From positions 1-39,752 of the forward strand of contig CANRKA010000008.1 in assembly GCA_947631025.1 (NCBI GenBank): a stretch of 39,752 nt of DNA, given 5' to 3'. Position numbers and translations under genes: made by a program. This stretch comes from an uncultured Clostridia bacterium. GTDB taxonomy: Bacteria; Bacillota; Clostridia; TANB77; CAG-508. The notes beneath the pieces are model-generated. The model did no database searches. It worked only from the letters and a program-made list of their open reading frames with translations, and was not told where the DNA came from. Below are positions 17,842-27,200 of the stretch, in pieces; the stretch's first letter is position 1, and each line of letters starts with the position of its first letter.

Positions 17842-20016
17842 TTATACTTTCATAGATAATTTTACCTTTTGTCTTTCATTATCTATTCCTATTACTTTTA
17901 CTTTTACTATATCTCCTATTGAAACTATGTCTGATGGATTTTTTACAAATTTGTCTGATAATTCTGATATGTGAACTAAGCCATCATGTTTTACACCAAT
18001 ATCTACAAATGCTCCAAAGTCTATTACATTTCTTACTGTTCCTGTTAATATCATTCCTTCTTTTAGGTCTTCAAATTTTAGTACATCTTGTCTTAATATT
18101 GGTTTAGGCATTTCGTCACGAGGGTCTCTTCCTGGTTTTGATAGTTCTTCTATTATATCTTTTAATGTAGGTTCTCCAATTTCTAATTCTTGAGCAATCT
18201 TATTTGTATTTAGTTCATTTAATTTTGCTCTTAGGCTACCTATTTTTTCTTTATCTAATAAATCTTCTTTTTTATATTCTAATTTATTTAATAATTTTTC
18301 TACTGCATCATAACTTTCTGGATGAACTGCTGTTGTATCTATTGGATTATTTCCTCCAACTATTCTTAAGAAACCTGCACATTGTTCATAAGCTACCTTA
18401 CCTAATTTTGGTACTTTTAGTAATTCTTTTCTGTTTTTTAATTTTCCATTTTCATCTCTATATTTTACAATATTTTTGCTTATTGTTTTATTTAAACCTG
18501 AAACATAAGATAAAAGTGAAGGTGTTGCTGTATTTACATCTACTCCAACTTTATTAACACTGTCTTCTACAACTCCTGTAAGGCTTTCTTCTAGCTTCTT
18601 TTGGTTTACATCGTGTTGATATTGTCCTACACCTATTGCTTTTGGGTCTATTTTTACAAGTTCTGCTAGTGGGTCTTGAAGCCTTCTTGCAATAGAAATT
18701 GCTCCTCTTATAGAAACATTTATATCTGGATATTCTTCTGTTGCAAGCTTAGAAGCTGAATAAACAGATGCTCCCGCTTCGCTAACTATTGCATAACTTA
18801 AATTTAGGTTATTTTCTTTTATCATATCTGCTACAAACATTTCAGATTCTCTGGATGCTGTTCCATTTCCTATAGAAATCATATTTACATTATATTTTTT
18901 AATTAAATTTAAAAGTTCCTTTTTTGCGCCTTCTACATCGTTTTGTGGCTCTGTTGGGTATACAGTTGTATAATCTAAAAGTTTTCCTGTATCATCTATA
19001 ATTGCTATTTTGCAACCAGTTCTATATGCTGGGTCAAATCCCATTACAATCATATCTTTTATTGGAGCCCCTAGTAATAATTGTTTTGCATTTTTTCCAA
19101 ATACTTTTATTGCTTTTTCTTCTGCCTTTTCTGTTAAATCTGCTCTTATTTCTCTATCTATAGAAGGTTCTATTAATCTTTTATAACTATCTAAAATTGT
19201 GTCTTCTAGCATTGCTTTAAACTGTGTATCGCCTTTTATTACATCTTTTTTTATGTATTCTAATATTTTTTCTTCTGGCTTTTCTAAAGATACTTTTAAA
19301 AACTTTTCCTTTTCTCCTCTATTAACTGCTAAAATTCTATGGCTTGGAATTGTTCTTATTGTTTCATTAAAATTATAATACATTTCGTAACTAGATTTTG
19401 TTTCTTCATCTATTGCTTTTGTATTTAATGTTCCTTCCCTATAACATATTCTTTTTATTTGTTTTCTATATTTTGGTTCATCTGAAATTATTTCTGCTAT
19501 TATGTCTAAGGCTCCTTGTATAGCTTCTTCTACATTATTTACAATTTTATCATTATTTTTTTGGTCGTCTTTTGGTGTTGTTACAAACTCATTTGCAATT
19601 TCTTCTATTGGTTTTGTTTCTTCTTGCTTATATATTATTTTTGCTAATGGCTCTAGACCTTTTGCTTTTGCAACTGTTGCTCTTGTTTTCTTTTTTTGTT
19701 TATATGGTCTATAAATATCTTCTACTTCTGCTAATGTTTTTGCAATTGCAATTGAGCTACCTATTTCATCTGTTAATTTTCCTTGTTCTTCTATTATTTT
19801 AAGAACTTCTTGTTTCCTTTGTTCTAAATTTCTTAAATATGTAAGTCTTTCTCCTAATGTTCTTAAAATTTCATCACTTAAACCACCTGTTGCTTCTTTT
19901 CTATAACGCGCAATAAATGGAATTGTATTTCCTTCATCTATTAATTTTACTGCTGCTTCTACTTGAGTATTTTTTACACCTAATTCTTGTGCAATTGTTT
20001 TTATTATCTCTTGCAT
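17842..20016 (-). CDS. tex: Tex-family RNA-binding transcription accessory protein
   Basis: The 724-aa protein has the full Tex order: N-terminal helical domain (IPFIARYRKEATGGLSDE), a YqgF/RNase H-like domain (MGFDPAYRTGCKIAIIDDTG), helix-hairpin-helix motifs (LLSYVSGLNKTISKNIV; LLKVPKLGKVAYEQCAGFLR) and a C-terminal S1 domain (GTVRNVIDFGAFVDIGVKHD). Tex binds nucleic acids and acts on stalled transcription complexes; it is highly conserved. GGAGG fits ATG 20016, so the extra MEEK of the ORF track is probably not translated. It follows the ABC-F gene by 45 bp. Confidence 0.95.
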   Translation of the reverse strand: MQEIIKTIAQELGVKNTQVEAAVKLIDEGNTIPFIARYRKEATGGLSDEILRTLGERLTYLRNLEQRKQEVLKIIEEQGKLTDEIGSSIAIAKTLAEVEDIYRPYKQKKKTRATVAKAKGLEPLAKIIYKQEETKPIEEIANEFVTTPKDDQKNNDKIVNNVEEAIQGALDIIAEIISDEPKYRKQIKRICYREGTLNTKAIDEETKSSYEMYYNFNETIRTIPSHRILAVNRGEKEKFLKVSLEKPEEKILEYIKKDVIKGDTQFKAMLEDTILDSYKRLIEPSIDREIRADLTEKAEEKAIKVFGKNAKQLLLGAPIKDMIVMGFDPAYRTGCKIAIIDDTGKLLDYTTVYPTEPQNDVEGAKKELLNLIKKYNVNMISIGNGTASRESEMFVADMIKENNLNLSYAIVSEAGASVYSASKLATEEYPDINVSIRGAISIARRLQDPLAELVKIDPKAIGVGQYQHDVNQKKLEESLTGVVEDSVNKVGVDVNTATPSLLSYVSGLNKTISKNIVKYRDENGKLKNRKELLKVPKLGKVAYEQCAGFLRIVGGNNPIDTTAVHPESYDAVEKLLNKLEYKKEDLLDKEKIGSLRAKLNELNTNKIAQELEIGEPTLKDIIEELSKPGRDPRDEMPKPILRQDVLKFEDLKEGMILTGTVRNVIDFGAFVDIGVKHDGLVHISELSDKFVKNPSDIVSIGDIVKVKVIGIDNERQKVKLSMKV

Positions 20017-20061
20017 TTTTTCCTCCATAATTAGATTTTTGACATTTATTTTATTGTTATT

Positions 20062-21645
20062 TTAATCTATTCCTAAATATTCGTTGTATGTTACTTCTCT
20101 ATCTACAACTGTTCCATCTGCTTTTATATCTATTATTCTGTTTGCTACTGTTTGTGTTAGTTGGTGATCATGTGATGTAAATAATATGTTTCCTGGAAAT
20201 TTTTTCATTCCTTCGTTTACACTTGTTATACTTTCCATATCTAAGTGGTTTGTTGGCTCATCTATTATTAAAAAATTTGCTCCAGATAACATCATTTTAG
20301 ATAAAACACATCTTACCTTTTCTCCTCCAGACATTACATTTACCTTTTTAAGTGCTTCTTCTCCTGAAAATAGCATTCTTCCTAAAAAGCTTCTTACATA
20401 TGTTTCGTCTGGATCTTTTGAGTATTGTCTTAACCAATCTGTTATGCTTAAATCTACATTAAATAAATAATTATTATCTTTAGGGAAATACGTATTTGTT
20501 ATTGTTGTTCCCCAAGTTATTTGCCCTGAATCTGGCTGCATTTCTCCTGCTAATATTTGAAATAATACTGTTTTTGCATTTTCATTATCTGCTAAAAAGG
20601 CTATTTTATTATCTTTTTTTACTGTAAAAGATACATTGTCTAATATTTTTTCTCCATCTATTGTTTTGCATAAATTTTTAACCTCTAAAATGTCATTTCC
20701 TGGCTCTCTGTCTGGTTTAAAGTCTACATATGGGTATCTTCTGTTAGATGGTTTTATTTCATCTAATTCTATTTTCTCTAATGATTTTTTTCTAGATGTT
20801 GCTTGTTTAGATTTTGAAGCATTTGCACTAAATCTTGCAATAAAGTCTTGTAGTTCTTTTATTTTTTCTTCTTTCTTTTTGTTTTGTTCTTTCATTTGTT
20901 TTAAATCAAGTTGACTAGACTCATACCAAATGTCGTAATTTCCTGGATATACTTTTATTTTTCCAAAGTCTACATCTGCAATGTCTGTGCAAACTTTGTT
21001 TAAGAAATATCTATCGTGTGATACAACTAATACTGTGTTTTCAAAGTTAATTAAAAATTCTTCAAGCCATGCAATACTTTTCATATCTAAGTCGTTTGTA
21101 GGTTCATCTAATAATAAAATATCTGGATTTCCAAATAAGCTTTGTGCTAAAAGAACTTTTACTTTTTCTCTTGCTTCTAGCTCTCTCATATATTTATAAT
21201 GATTTTCTGGTACTATTCCTAAGTCATTTAATAAAATTGCTGCATCACTTTCTGCATTCCATCCGTCAAGCTCTGCAAAGCGTTCTTCTAATTTTGCAGC
21301 TTTCATTCCGTCTTCTTCACTAAAGTCTGGTTTTGCATAAATACTATCTTTTTCCTTCATTATATCGTATAATTCTTTATTTCCCATTATAACTGTATCC
21401 ATAACAGTATAGTCTTCGTATGCAAAGTGGTCTTGTTTTAAAACAGAAATTCTCTCATTTTTGTCTATTGTAACTTCACCCTTACTTGGCTCTATATCTC
21501 CTGCTAAAACCTTAAGAAAGGTTGATTTTCCAGCACCATTTGCACCTATAATTCCATAACAATTTCCTTTTCCAAAACGAATGTTAACATCTTCAAATAA
21601 AACTCTCTTACCAAATCGAACAGTAACTCCATTTACAGATAGCAT
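20062..21645 (-). CDS. ABC-F ATPase, YkpA/YbiT-like
   Basis: The 527-aa cytosolic protein has two ABC domains and no membrane segments. Walker A motifs: GANGAGKST (domain 1) and a degenerate ADNENAKTV (domain 2). Walker B: ILLLDEPTNDLD and FLIIDEPTNHLD. The first signature is degenerate (LEAREKVKVLLAQ) and the second is MSGGEKVRC, the pattern of YkpA/YbiT-type proteins. The linker between domains (SKSKQATSRKKSLEK) is basic. ABC-F proteins bind the ribosomal E site and ease stalled translation; some members give antibiotic resistance, but this subtype is mostly housekeeping. Strong GGAGG upstream. It heads an operon with tex. Confidence 0.93.
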   Translation of the reverse strand: MLSVNGVTVRFGKRVLFEDVNIRFGKGNCYGIIGANGAGKSTFLKVLAGDIEPSKGEVTIDKNERISVLKQDHFAYEDYTVMDTVIMGNKELYDIMKEKDSIYAKPDFSEEDGMKAAKLEERFAELDGWNAESDAAILLNDLGIVPENHYKYMRELEAREKVKVLLAQSLFGNPDILLLDEPTNDLDMKSIAWLEEFLINFENTVLVVSHDRYFLNKVCTDIADVDFGKIKVYPGNYDIWYESSQLDLKQMKEQNKKKEEKIKELQDFIARFSANASKSKQATSRKKSLEKIELDEIKPSNRRYPYVDFKPDREPGNDILEVKNLCKTIDGEKILDNVSFTVKKDNKIAFLADNENAKTVLFQILAGEMQPDSGQITWGTTITNTYFPKDNNYLFNVDLSITDWLRQYSKDPDETYVRSFLGRMLFSGEEALKKVNVMSGGEKVRCVLSKMMLSGANFLIIDEPTNHLDMESITSVNEGMKKFPGNILFTSHDHQLTQTVANRIIDIKADGTVVDREVTYNEYLGID

Positions 21646-21680
21646 TTTTATTTCCTCCTAATTTTTTTACATTGTTTTGT

Positions 21681-21709
21681 ATTATAACAAGAAACTAATT
21701 TTTTTTCAA
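21681..21709 (-). promoter_or_regulatory. Promoter of ABC-F/tex operon
   Basis: On the minus strand TTGAAA (21709-21704), 17-bp spacer, TATAAT (21686-21681), about 36 bp before the ABC-F start. Confidence 0.75.
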
Positions 21710-21737
21710 GAGACAAGTAATAAGAGATAGTTTCAAT

Positions 21738-21766
21738 TTGACAAATTATGTAAATCGTTGTATAAT
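21738..21766 (+). promoter_or_regulatory. Consensus promoter of the 42-aa ORF
   Basis: Perfect TTGACA (21738-21743), 17-bp spacer and perfect TATAAT (21761-21766). It is divergent from the ABC-F promoter. Confidence 0.88.
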
Positions 21767-21812
21767 ATTTTATGTAACTATAGTGTTTTTTTCATTATTA
21801 GGAGGTGTAATT

Positions 21813-21941
21813 ATGCCACGTAAAAACAATATTTCAGGAAGAAAAGCAAACAAAACTCTTCTAATCAGATTAGAAAAAGACCTTGAGTACTTTCGCAAGG
21901 AATTTGTTAAAGACTCATGTTCAGAAAAAAACCGGAGGTAA
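21813..21941 (+). CDS. Small basic protein of 42 aa, unknown function
   Basis: I do not recognise this protein. It starts at ATG 21813 after GGAGG and ends inside its own terminator. The sequence is basic and probably helical (NKTLLIRLEKDLEYFRKEF), with one cysteine and no signal or membrane segment. Its codon choice (CTT, CTA, ATC, CGC, AAG, GAG) is richer in C and G than that of its neighbours. Its last two sense codons are CGG AGG, making it the only ORF besides the two frameshifted genes with an in-frame CGG. A consensus promoter, strong ribosome site and tight terminator argue for real, high expression. It could also be a regulatory RNA that contains an ORF. Confidence 0.6.
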   Translation: MPRKNNISGRKANKTLLIRLEKDLEYFRKEFVKDSCSEKNRR

Positions 21942-21957
21942 ACCTCCGGTTTTTTTA
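21930..21957. terminator. Strong bidirectional terminator overlapping the 42-aa ORF stop
   Basis: AACCGGAGG (21930-21938) and CCTCCGGTT (21943-21951) form a 9-bp stem with loop TAAA, flanked by A- and T-runs. The stop codon of the small ORF lies in the loop. The minus-strand DUF378 gene ends at the other side. Confidence 0.95.
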
Positions 21958-22146
21958 TTTGTTATCAAATAATAGTTTAATTCCCCATAATCCTGATATT
22001 CCAACTAGAATATAGATTACTCTACTAAACCAACTCATAACACCAAATATTGTGTCTACTAAATTAAAATTAAATATTCCAACTAATCCCCAGTTAATGG
22101 CACCAATTATAATAAGTATTAGGGCAATTGTATCTATAACTTTCAT
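21955..22146 (-). CDS. DUF378 membrane protein (YuzA-like)
   Basis: The 63-aa protein matches the DUF378 pattern: IALILIIIGAINWGLVGIF, LVDTIFG and two membrane helices ending in ISGLWGIKLLF. The family consists of short membrane proteins of unknown function found widely in Firmicutes. GGGAGG precedes the start. It uses the shared terminator at 21930-21957. Confidence 0.9.
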   Translation of the reverse strand: MKVIDTIALILIIIGAINWGLVGIFNFNLVDTIFGVMSWFSRVIYILVGISGLWGIKLLFDNK

Positions 22147-22265
22147 TTTTTTCCTCCCTTTTTAATATTTTATAATATTATATGGAGAAAAAAATTTTTT
22201 ATACATTTAATTTTTATACTTTTAATTTATTTTTTAGACATTATTTTTAACATAAGTTAAATATT

Positions 22266-23216
22266 TTAATCTAACATATCTTTTTTCTTTAGCCATAATG
22301 TTACTACTAATGTTAATATTGTTGAAATTCCAAGCATTATCCAAAAACCTTTTACATTATGTTGAAATGGCAATTCTACATTCATTCCCCAAAAGCTTGA
22401 TACCATTGTTGGTATTGCAAGTACTATCGTTATTGAAGTTAAGAATTTCATTACACCATTTAAGTTATTTGAAATTATTGAAGCATATGCATCCATTGTC
22501 CCATTTAAAATGTCACTATATATTTTTCCCATTTCAATTGCTTGCTTATTTTCTATAATAGCGTCTTCTAGTATATCTTCATCATCTTCATATAATTTTA
22601 TAAATTTTCCTCTTAATGTTCTTTCCATTACTACTTCATTTGCCTTTATAGATGTTGTAAAGTACACCAAACTCTTCTCTAAACTTAACATTTTTAAAAG
22701 TTCTCTATTTTTCATAGAATGTTTTAGTGTGCTTTCTGCTATTTCTGTTTCTTTATTTATTCTTTTTAAGTATGCTAAGTATTCTGAGGCATTTTCTAGC
22801 ATTATTTGAAATAGAAATCTACTTTTCATATATGTTGCAAAATTTTTAATTTTTTGTTTTGCAAATTTTTCTGTTATAACATACTTTTGTATTGAAACAG
22901 TAATTACATAGTCATCTCTTACAAATATTATTCCAAGTGGCATTGTGTTGTATATATACGTTTCGTTTTGTTTTTCTATTACTGGCACATCTATTACAAA
23001 AAGAATTGTTCCATCATCTTCTTCTATTTCTATTCTTGGTTTTTCCTCATCGTCTAATGAATCTCTAATAAAGTCTTCATTTATTTTTAATTCACTGCAT
23101 ATACTTTTAATTTCTTCGTCACTTGGAGAAATCATATTTATCCATGCACCTTTTTTTATTTCTTTTAGTTCTTCAAATTTATTTGTTTGTATGTCTGTAT
23201 TATATATATTTATCAT
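22266..23216 (-). CDS. CorA-family divalent cation (Mg2+) transporter
   Basis: The 316-aa protein has a large cytoplasmic N-terminal domain with long helices and two C-terminal membrane helices. The signature GMN lies between them (FWGMNVELPF), as in CorA pores. The N-terminus begins with INIYNTDIQ and a region rich in Asp/Glu that fits the metal-sensing domain. It probably forms a pentameric channel for Mg2+ or related ions. A GGGAGG site precedes the start. A short hairpin separates it from the cohesin gene upstream on the same strand. Confidence 0.92.
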   Translation of the reverse strand: MINIYNTDIQTNKFEELKEIKKGAWINMISPSDEEIKSICSELKINEDFIRDSLDDEEKPRIEIEEDDGTILFVIDVPVIEKQNETYIYNTMPLGIIFVRDDYVITVSIQKYVITEKFAKQKIKNFATYMKSRFLFQIMLENASEYLAYLKRINKETEIAESTLKHSMKNRELLKMLSLEKSLVYFTTSIKANEVVMERTLRGKFIKLYEDDEDILEDAIIENKQAIEMGKIYSDILNGTMDAYASIISNNLNGVMKFLTSITIVLAIPTMVSSFWGMNVELPFQHNVKGFWIMLGISTILTLVVTLWLKKKDMLD

Positions 23217-23236
23217 AATTGCCTCCCTACTAAAAT

Positions 23237-23257
23237 GGGTCGCATACTATGCGACCC
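23237..23257. repeat. Palindromic hairpin element, 9-bp stem
   Basis: GGGTCGCAT (23237-23245) pairs with ATGCGACCC (23249-23257) around a 3-base loop. It is GC-rich in very AT-rich surroundings. On the minus strand only ATTTT follows, so terminator activity would be weak. It resembles the palindrome at 31280-31302 and may be one of a dispersed family. Confidence 0.6.
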
Positions 23258-23272
23258 TATATTGCTATAATT

Positions 23273-24073
23273 TTATATCTTTTTGTATTTTTCATGTAAT
23301 TTATAAGATATTACTCCAAATATAGAGATTGCAAATATTGATATTAATATTATTGCATTTGTTACATCTCCTGTTTTTGGTATAGATTTATCTGAATTAC
23401 TTTGTCCTATTACTTGTGATTTACTTGTTGATGTTGTTGGAGTTGATTTTTGTGATGATTGTTCACTATTAGAGCTATTAGCACTATTAGCACTATTAGC
23501 GCTATTGCTACTATTACCATTATTACTATTACTGGGAGTTACTGCTAAACTTCCTGTTGAACCGCTATTATTATCTCCTTGAACTGGCTCTGATATTATA
23601 TTAATTGTTTTATCTATATTATTAATTTCTACTTCATCATCTGCTAATGGATTTAGTGTAATTTTTTCAAATGCATCATAGCCTTTTAATGTAATATTTG
23701 TAGAGTCTTCTGTAACGTTTTCTTTAACTTTAAATGTTATACTGTATAAATTTGCTTCTTTTGGATATTCTCTTGATGTTTCTTTCCAAGATAATGCAAC
23801 ATTTGCTCCGCTTCCGTTATTTATATAATTTTCATTTAATATTGAACTTGACTCTATTTCTAATATATCACTATTATATTCAACACCTGTTACTAATCCT
23901 ATTATTCCAGAATCACTACTTGCAGAAATTGTTAATGTAAATGTTTCTCCTTCTTTTACATTATTTTTGCTAATTGTAGCTGTAACATTTCCATTTGATG
24001 CAGCATTAGATGTTATATTTAACGTTATAAGTGTAATTATAGTAATTAATAATGTAGCTAATATTTTTCTCAT
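23273..24073 (-). CDS. Cell-wall-anchored cohesin-domain protein
   Basis: The 266-aa protein has a signal peptide (about 1-25, ending SNAAS), one cohesin-like domain (about 27-165), a Ser/Asn-rich linker with short repeats (NSANSANSANSS) and a sorting-type C-terminus: IPKTGD, a membrane helix and a basic tail. Cohesin marks are VKEGETFTLTISA, GLVTGVEYNSDILE and ANLYSITFKVKENVTEDSTNITL. Cohesins bind dockerins in cellulosome-like complexes. The start at 24073 follows AGGAGG; the ORF track adds about 29 codons. It lies directly downstream of a dockerin protein gene in the same direction, so the two products probably bind each other on the cell surface. No sortase gene is in the window. Confidence 0.85.
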   Translation of the reverse strand: MRKILATLLITIITLITLNITSNAASNGNVTATISKNNVKEGETFTLTISASSDSGIIGLVTGVEYNSDILEIESSSILNENYINNGSGANVALSWKETSREYPKEANLYSITFKVKENVTEDSTNITLKGYDAFEKITLNPLADDEVEINNIDKTINIISEPVQGDNNSGSTGSLAVTPSNSNNGNSSNSANSANSANSSNSEQSSQKSTPTTSTSKSQVIGQSNSDKSIPKTGDVTNAIILISIFAISIFGVISYKLHEKYKKI

Positions 24074-24208
24074 TTTTATTCCTCCTATGTATTTTAAGCT
24101 ATACCATATTATTAAATATATTAAAGTTTTATGGTATTTAAGACCTTTATAAATCGACATTATTTTATAATATATATTATATCATTAATTATTTTTCCGT
24201 CAACATTT

Positions 24209-27200
24209 TTATAAACTTTCTATAATCCCTAATCTATAATTGTTTATTTTATATATGTCTTTTAAATTTATTGTTCTATCTTCTGTTACATCTGCAGCTA
24301 ACCAATTTGCAACAGTTAATTTTAAAATATTAAGTCTGTAGTTATTTAATGCAAATATATCTTTTAAATCTATTTTTCCGTCACTGTTTACATCACCTTT
24401 TAAAACTATTACATATTGTACATCTCCATCTGTTACAATATTATCTCCAGTTTTTAAATTTCCAGTCACATTTTGTGTTAAATCTGAATTTTTTATTTCA
24501 ACATTTGTTCCTTCAATTTTTTCTAGTAATGTTTCTGCTTCCATTGGTTCTGAAAGTATTAAATAATCTACATTATTTTCTGTTTTTACAACTAAGCTTT
24601 CATCTAATCCTATTGTTCTACCATCTACTATATATTCGTTTGAACATGCTGTTGTTATATGTCCTTTTGTATCTGTTGTTTTTACGTGTAAATAATATGT
24701 ATCTAATTCTTGAGCAATATATTGAGCTTTTAATGCTGTAGAATTTCCTCCATCTTGTGTATATGCACTTGGCTCATCTTTAGATGTTGTCCATGCATAT
24801 TCTATTTTGCTTATTGCTACATTAGTTACTATTATATTATCTTCTATTAAAGCTCGACCTTCTTTGTTTAACTTGTATGTTCCACCATTTTTTTCAAATA
24901 TAATTGATGCATCTTCGTCTTTAATTTTGACTATATTTGTTACTTCTATAGAATCTGTTACAGTATTTCCTGCCTTATCTGTTACTGATACTGTATACCA
25001 TCCATTTTCTGTTACTATACATGCACAATTTCCATCTTCATCTAATGTAACTTGTGTTCCATTTATTTCTACTTTTTCTATTCCAGAAACTGTATCTACT
25101 GCATTAAATGTTATTACACTAGAAACATCATTATTAGCAGTTTGTGTTAAATTAGTTATTTTTGGTAACTCTTTATCTATATTTGTTATTGATACATTTT
25201 GAGATGTTGATGTATTTCCTAAAGAATCCTGTGTTTTTATTTGTATATTGCTTGTATTTTCACTATATGTTTTTGTATTACTTGTTTCCCATGAGCTTCC
25301 ATTATCATAACTATATTTTGTTACATCTGCATACTCGTCTGTAGCATAAACAGTTAATGTTACATCATTATTTGTCCAATTATTTTCAGATTTTTCTATA
25401 TTTGTAATTACTGGTCCTTTATTATCTATAACTACATTATCGTATAATTGATTTACAAGCGTTGAATTTGCATTATTTAAAGCAACATCTTTTATTGTAG
25501 CTTTTACATATACTCTTTGTTTTCCATCATTATCTGCTAAAACAGTTATTGAATTTATATTTCCATTCGTACTTGAATTATCAATTATAGTTCCATTTGT
25601 TACAGTTATATTACCTAAACCTAATACATTAGCTGCAATACCTCTGTTTGGAACATTTGTCCATTTATCGGAATTATCTGTTAAGTTAAAATTATATGTT
25701 ATTGTATTGTTTTTTGTTAATCCTGAAGGGTCTGAAGTTATTGTTAATTCTGGTGCAGTTGTATCTGCATAAATATATGTTAATTCTTGTGTTTTTTCTG
25801 CAGTTGTATTTCCAGCTTTATCTTCAAATGCTCCTTCTAAACAATGTATAGTAAGTAGTCCATTTTCATTTTCCATAACCGTTACATTATATTTAGTACT
25901 AGTATTCCAAGAATCTTCATGACTTTTACCCAAATAACTATATACTACATCAGGTGATTCATTAAAATATCTATCCATTTGTCCTAATAAATTTACAGAT
26001 TCGCTAAAAGCAACAGTAAAGTCTAAAGTCGAACCTTGTCCATAAATTCCGTCTTGTGCATTTTCAGCTTTACTTATGCTTGTTATTACAGGAGCTGTTG
26101 TGTCAATTATTATATTTTCTAATGTAGTTAATTTAGTTGTAATTTTTTCAAGGTTGCTACTAAGTTGACTAGAATAATCTTCAACCTTCGCTTTAAATTC
26201 GTTAATAACACTATTATAATCAGATATTTTATTATATTTTTCTTCTTCTTCTCTTAACTCGTTAGTATATTCTTGTATTTTTCCTTGTTGATTATTTATT
26301 TCTCCACTTAATCTCGTAATCTCTTCATCTAATTCGGTAATTTCTTTTTGAACTTTTTCTGCATCTTTAGTTGCCTTTTGAATTTTTTCTTCTAATTCTT
26401 GTCTCGAAGGACTTCCTGTATCACTATTTAGACTTTCGTTTAATCTAGCAAGTTCTTCATCAAGCCTCTTTTTAGCGTCCTCTTTTTCAGCTTTCAATCT
26501 TTCTTTTTCTTCTTTTGATTTTTCATTATTTTCTTTTTCTGATTTAGCAGTATTTAACTTTTCTTCTAATGTATCAATATATTCATATTCATCTTCTAGA
26601 GCTTTATTGGTGTTTTCAATTACAGTTCTAATTTCTCCTTTTAATTCATCTATTAAAGAATTCATAACACTTGCATTTTGACTTGTCTCAAAACTATCTG
26701 CACTACTACAAAAACTTTTAACCTCATTTATATGGTCTATTATTTTATCTACACTAAATGCTTGTTCTCTACCACTTGCATCTGTATAACTATATGATTT
26801 ATTAGTTCCTATAGCAGTTCCTACACTATTATTATATGTACTTTCTATTTCTTTGGATATATTTTGAATATTTGTTATTTCTTCTACTCCTGGATATACA
26901 TATTCATCCCTTAAAGCATGACCTACATTATCATATACAATTCCAGCAGGTACAGTGATTTTCTTTATTTTTCCATTTAATCCATTTTCTATTTCATATT
27001 CATATACTACTGTACTTCCACTTACACTTCTTACTTTTGCTTGTTTTGTAACTGATGCACTTCCATTTATAATTTCTAAATTAATTTTTCCAGAATCAGC
27101 ATCTAATGTTCCTTTACTACTATTTGAATAAACATTATCATTATAATTTACAGTAACAACAACTTTACATCCTGCTTTTAAGTATGTAATACCATCAATT

